NCBI GenBank assembly: GCA_003601795.1
Contig: PIXU01000101.1
Location: forward strand, 1-5,405
Source: Candidatus Methanophagales archaeon
GTDB taxonomy: Archaea > Halobacteriota > Syntropharchaeia > Alkanophagales > Methanospirareceae
Length of the DNA stretch: 5,405 nt
Direction of reading: 5' to 3'
In this document: piece after piece, positions 4,987 through 5,405 of the stretch
Numbering within the stretch: position 1 is the first letter of the stretch
Layout: every line of letters begins with the position of its first letter
Notes under the pieces: generated by a model
What the model was told of the DNA's origin: nothing
The model's input: the letters and a program-made list of their open reading frames with translations, nothing else
The model's database searches: none
Translations under genes and position numbers: made by a program

Positions 4987-5288
4987 AGAGTGGCAGGCTT
5001 GTTTTCTGCTTCAGCACCTACACCGTCATGATTTTCGCGATGTAGTGGGGCGGGTTCATTGTCGCACATATCATCGTCTGGGTGTTGTTTCTCCCCGGCA
5101 TAGTGGGGCTGTGGATCTGGGAATCTGAGAATCCTCCTATCCAGCTCTGGTACGCCTATTGGCATCTGGAGGAATCGTGGGCTGGACTGTCCTTGCTGTG
5201 TCCAGCTCATTACGAGCCGTGCGATAGACGTCTCTGTAGCTCCCCAGAATCGACCGAGTCGAGCCAACGGGACATCGTCAGGTAACAT
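4950..5288 (-). CDS. Doubtful 112-codon reading frame in the right intergenic region
   Basis: I do not recognise this protein. The frame begins MLPDDVPLARLGRFWGATET, is rich in Pro, Asp, His, Arg and Gln, and has an acidic, polar second half (HPDDDMCDNEPAP). Its last 37 bases run antisense into the end of the dehydrogenase gene. A good TATA-like TTTAAATA (5312-5305, minus strand) lies upstream, but a start of transcription 25 bases from it would fall at or just past the ATG, and no ribosome binding site is visible. The opposite strand is open over the same stretch and encodes hydrophobic segments, so at most one of the two can be real. Beyond these competing frames, 4987-5290 shows no RNA gene or terminator that I can defend. 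Confidence 0.25.
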   Translation of the reverse strand: MLPDDVPLARLGRFWGATETSIARLVMSWTQQGQSSPRFLQMPIGVPELDRRILRFPDPQPHYAGEKQHPDDDMCDNEPAPLHRENHDGVGAEAENKPATLYCFWFLMVSNR

Positions 5289-5299
5289 TACAGGAACTT

Positions 5300-5319
5300 A
5301 AAGGTATTTAAAGGTATTT
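5300..5319. repeat. Tandem 10-bp repeat with TATA-like core
   Basis: AAAGGTATTT occurs twice end to end (5300-5309 and 5310-5319). The junction forms TATTTAAA, which reads as a TATA-like element on either strand (TTTAAATA on the minus). It could be a promoter for a gene beyond the right edge, a promoter for a leftward transcript, or a binding site for a dimeric regulator. Confidence 0.5.
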
Positions 5320-5346
5320 CATAGGTGTTCGGTTAAGAGATTGTGA

Positions 5347-5361
5347 TTCCAACTATTGGAA
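5347..5361. repeat. Small perfect palindrome near the right edge
   Basis: TTCCAA, spacer CTA, then TTGGAA: a six-base inverted repeat about 28 bases after the tandem repeat. The position just downstream of a TATA-like element would suit an operator for a rightward gene outside the window. Chance cannot be excluded. No gene is visible in 5290-5405. Confidence 0.35.
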
Positions 5362-5405
5362 CTGTTTAAGCGATAAAAGTGACTATTTTACACGGTGATA
5401 CGATA

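Noticed and set aside
4987..5050. Possible terminator after the dehydrogenase gene (CTTGTTTTC)
   Set aside because: The T-run is short and the only pairing nearby (GCAG/CTGC) is too weak to support a call.
1..5405. CRISPR array, defence genes or a complete mobile element
   Set aside because: No evenly spaced repeats, no nuclease or Cas motifs, and the only mobile gene is inactivated and lacks visible terminal repeats.

Overview
The window looks like chromosomal DNA of an archaeon, probably a euryarchaeon of the methanogen/ANME type. Supporting points are the GGTGA-type ribosome binding sites, A/T-rich TATA-like elements instead of bacterial -35/-10 pairs, and a tRNA gene with no encoded CCA end. 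The transposase remnant also resembles, from memory, those common in Methanosarcina-like genomes. The lineage is an inference, because no rRNA or methanogenesis marker is present.

Layout. Positions 1-1000 are A+T-rich and decayed. They hold an unidentified broken reading frame at the left edge (minus strand), then a DDE transposase pseudogene (289-982, minus) with frameshifts and an internal deletion. A short doubtful frame (1020-1145, plus) follows. Next is trpA (1147-1950, minus), the tryptophan synthase alpha subunit, standing without other trp genes. A divergent control region of about 130 bases separates it from argG (2087-3274, plus), argininosuccinate synthase. argG overlaps by four bases a gene for an unrecognised 131-residue protein (3271-3666), so the two are very probably one operon. 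A tRNA-Arg(UCU) gene (3705-3779) follows, and only 19 bases later a 395-codon isocitrate/isopropylmalate dehydrogenase-family gene (3799-4986) whose active-site residues fit isocitrate. The last 420 bases hold no secure gene: several overlapping frames stay open, and near the right edge there are a 10-bp tandem repeat with TATA-like sequence and a small palindrome.

Together the intact genes are amino-acid and central-carbon housekeeping: tryptophan, arginine, Arg-tRNA supply and 2-oxoglutarate formation, the last feeding glutamate and so arginine synthesis. I see no defence system, CRISPR array or complete mobile element. The points most worth checking are the G3-U70 pair in the tRNA-Arg acceptor stem, the conserved unknown protein translationally coupled to argG, the arginine at the coenzyme-specificity position of the dehydrogenase, the tiny leader frame overlapping the trpA start, and two frames interrupted only by TAG.
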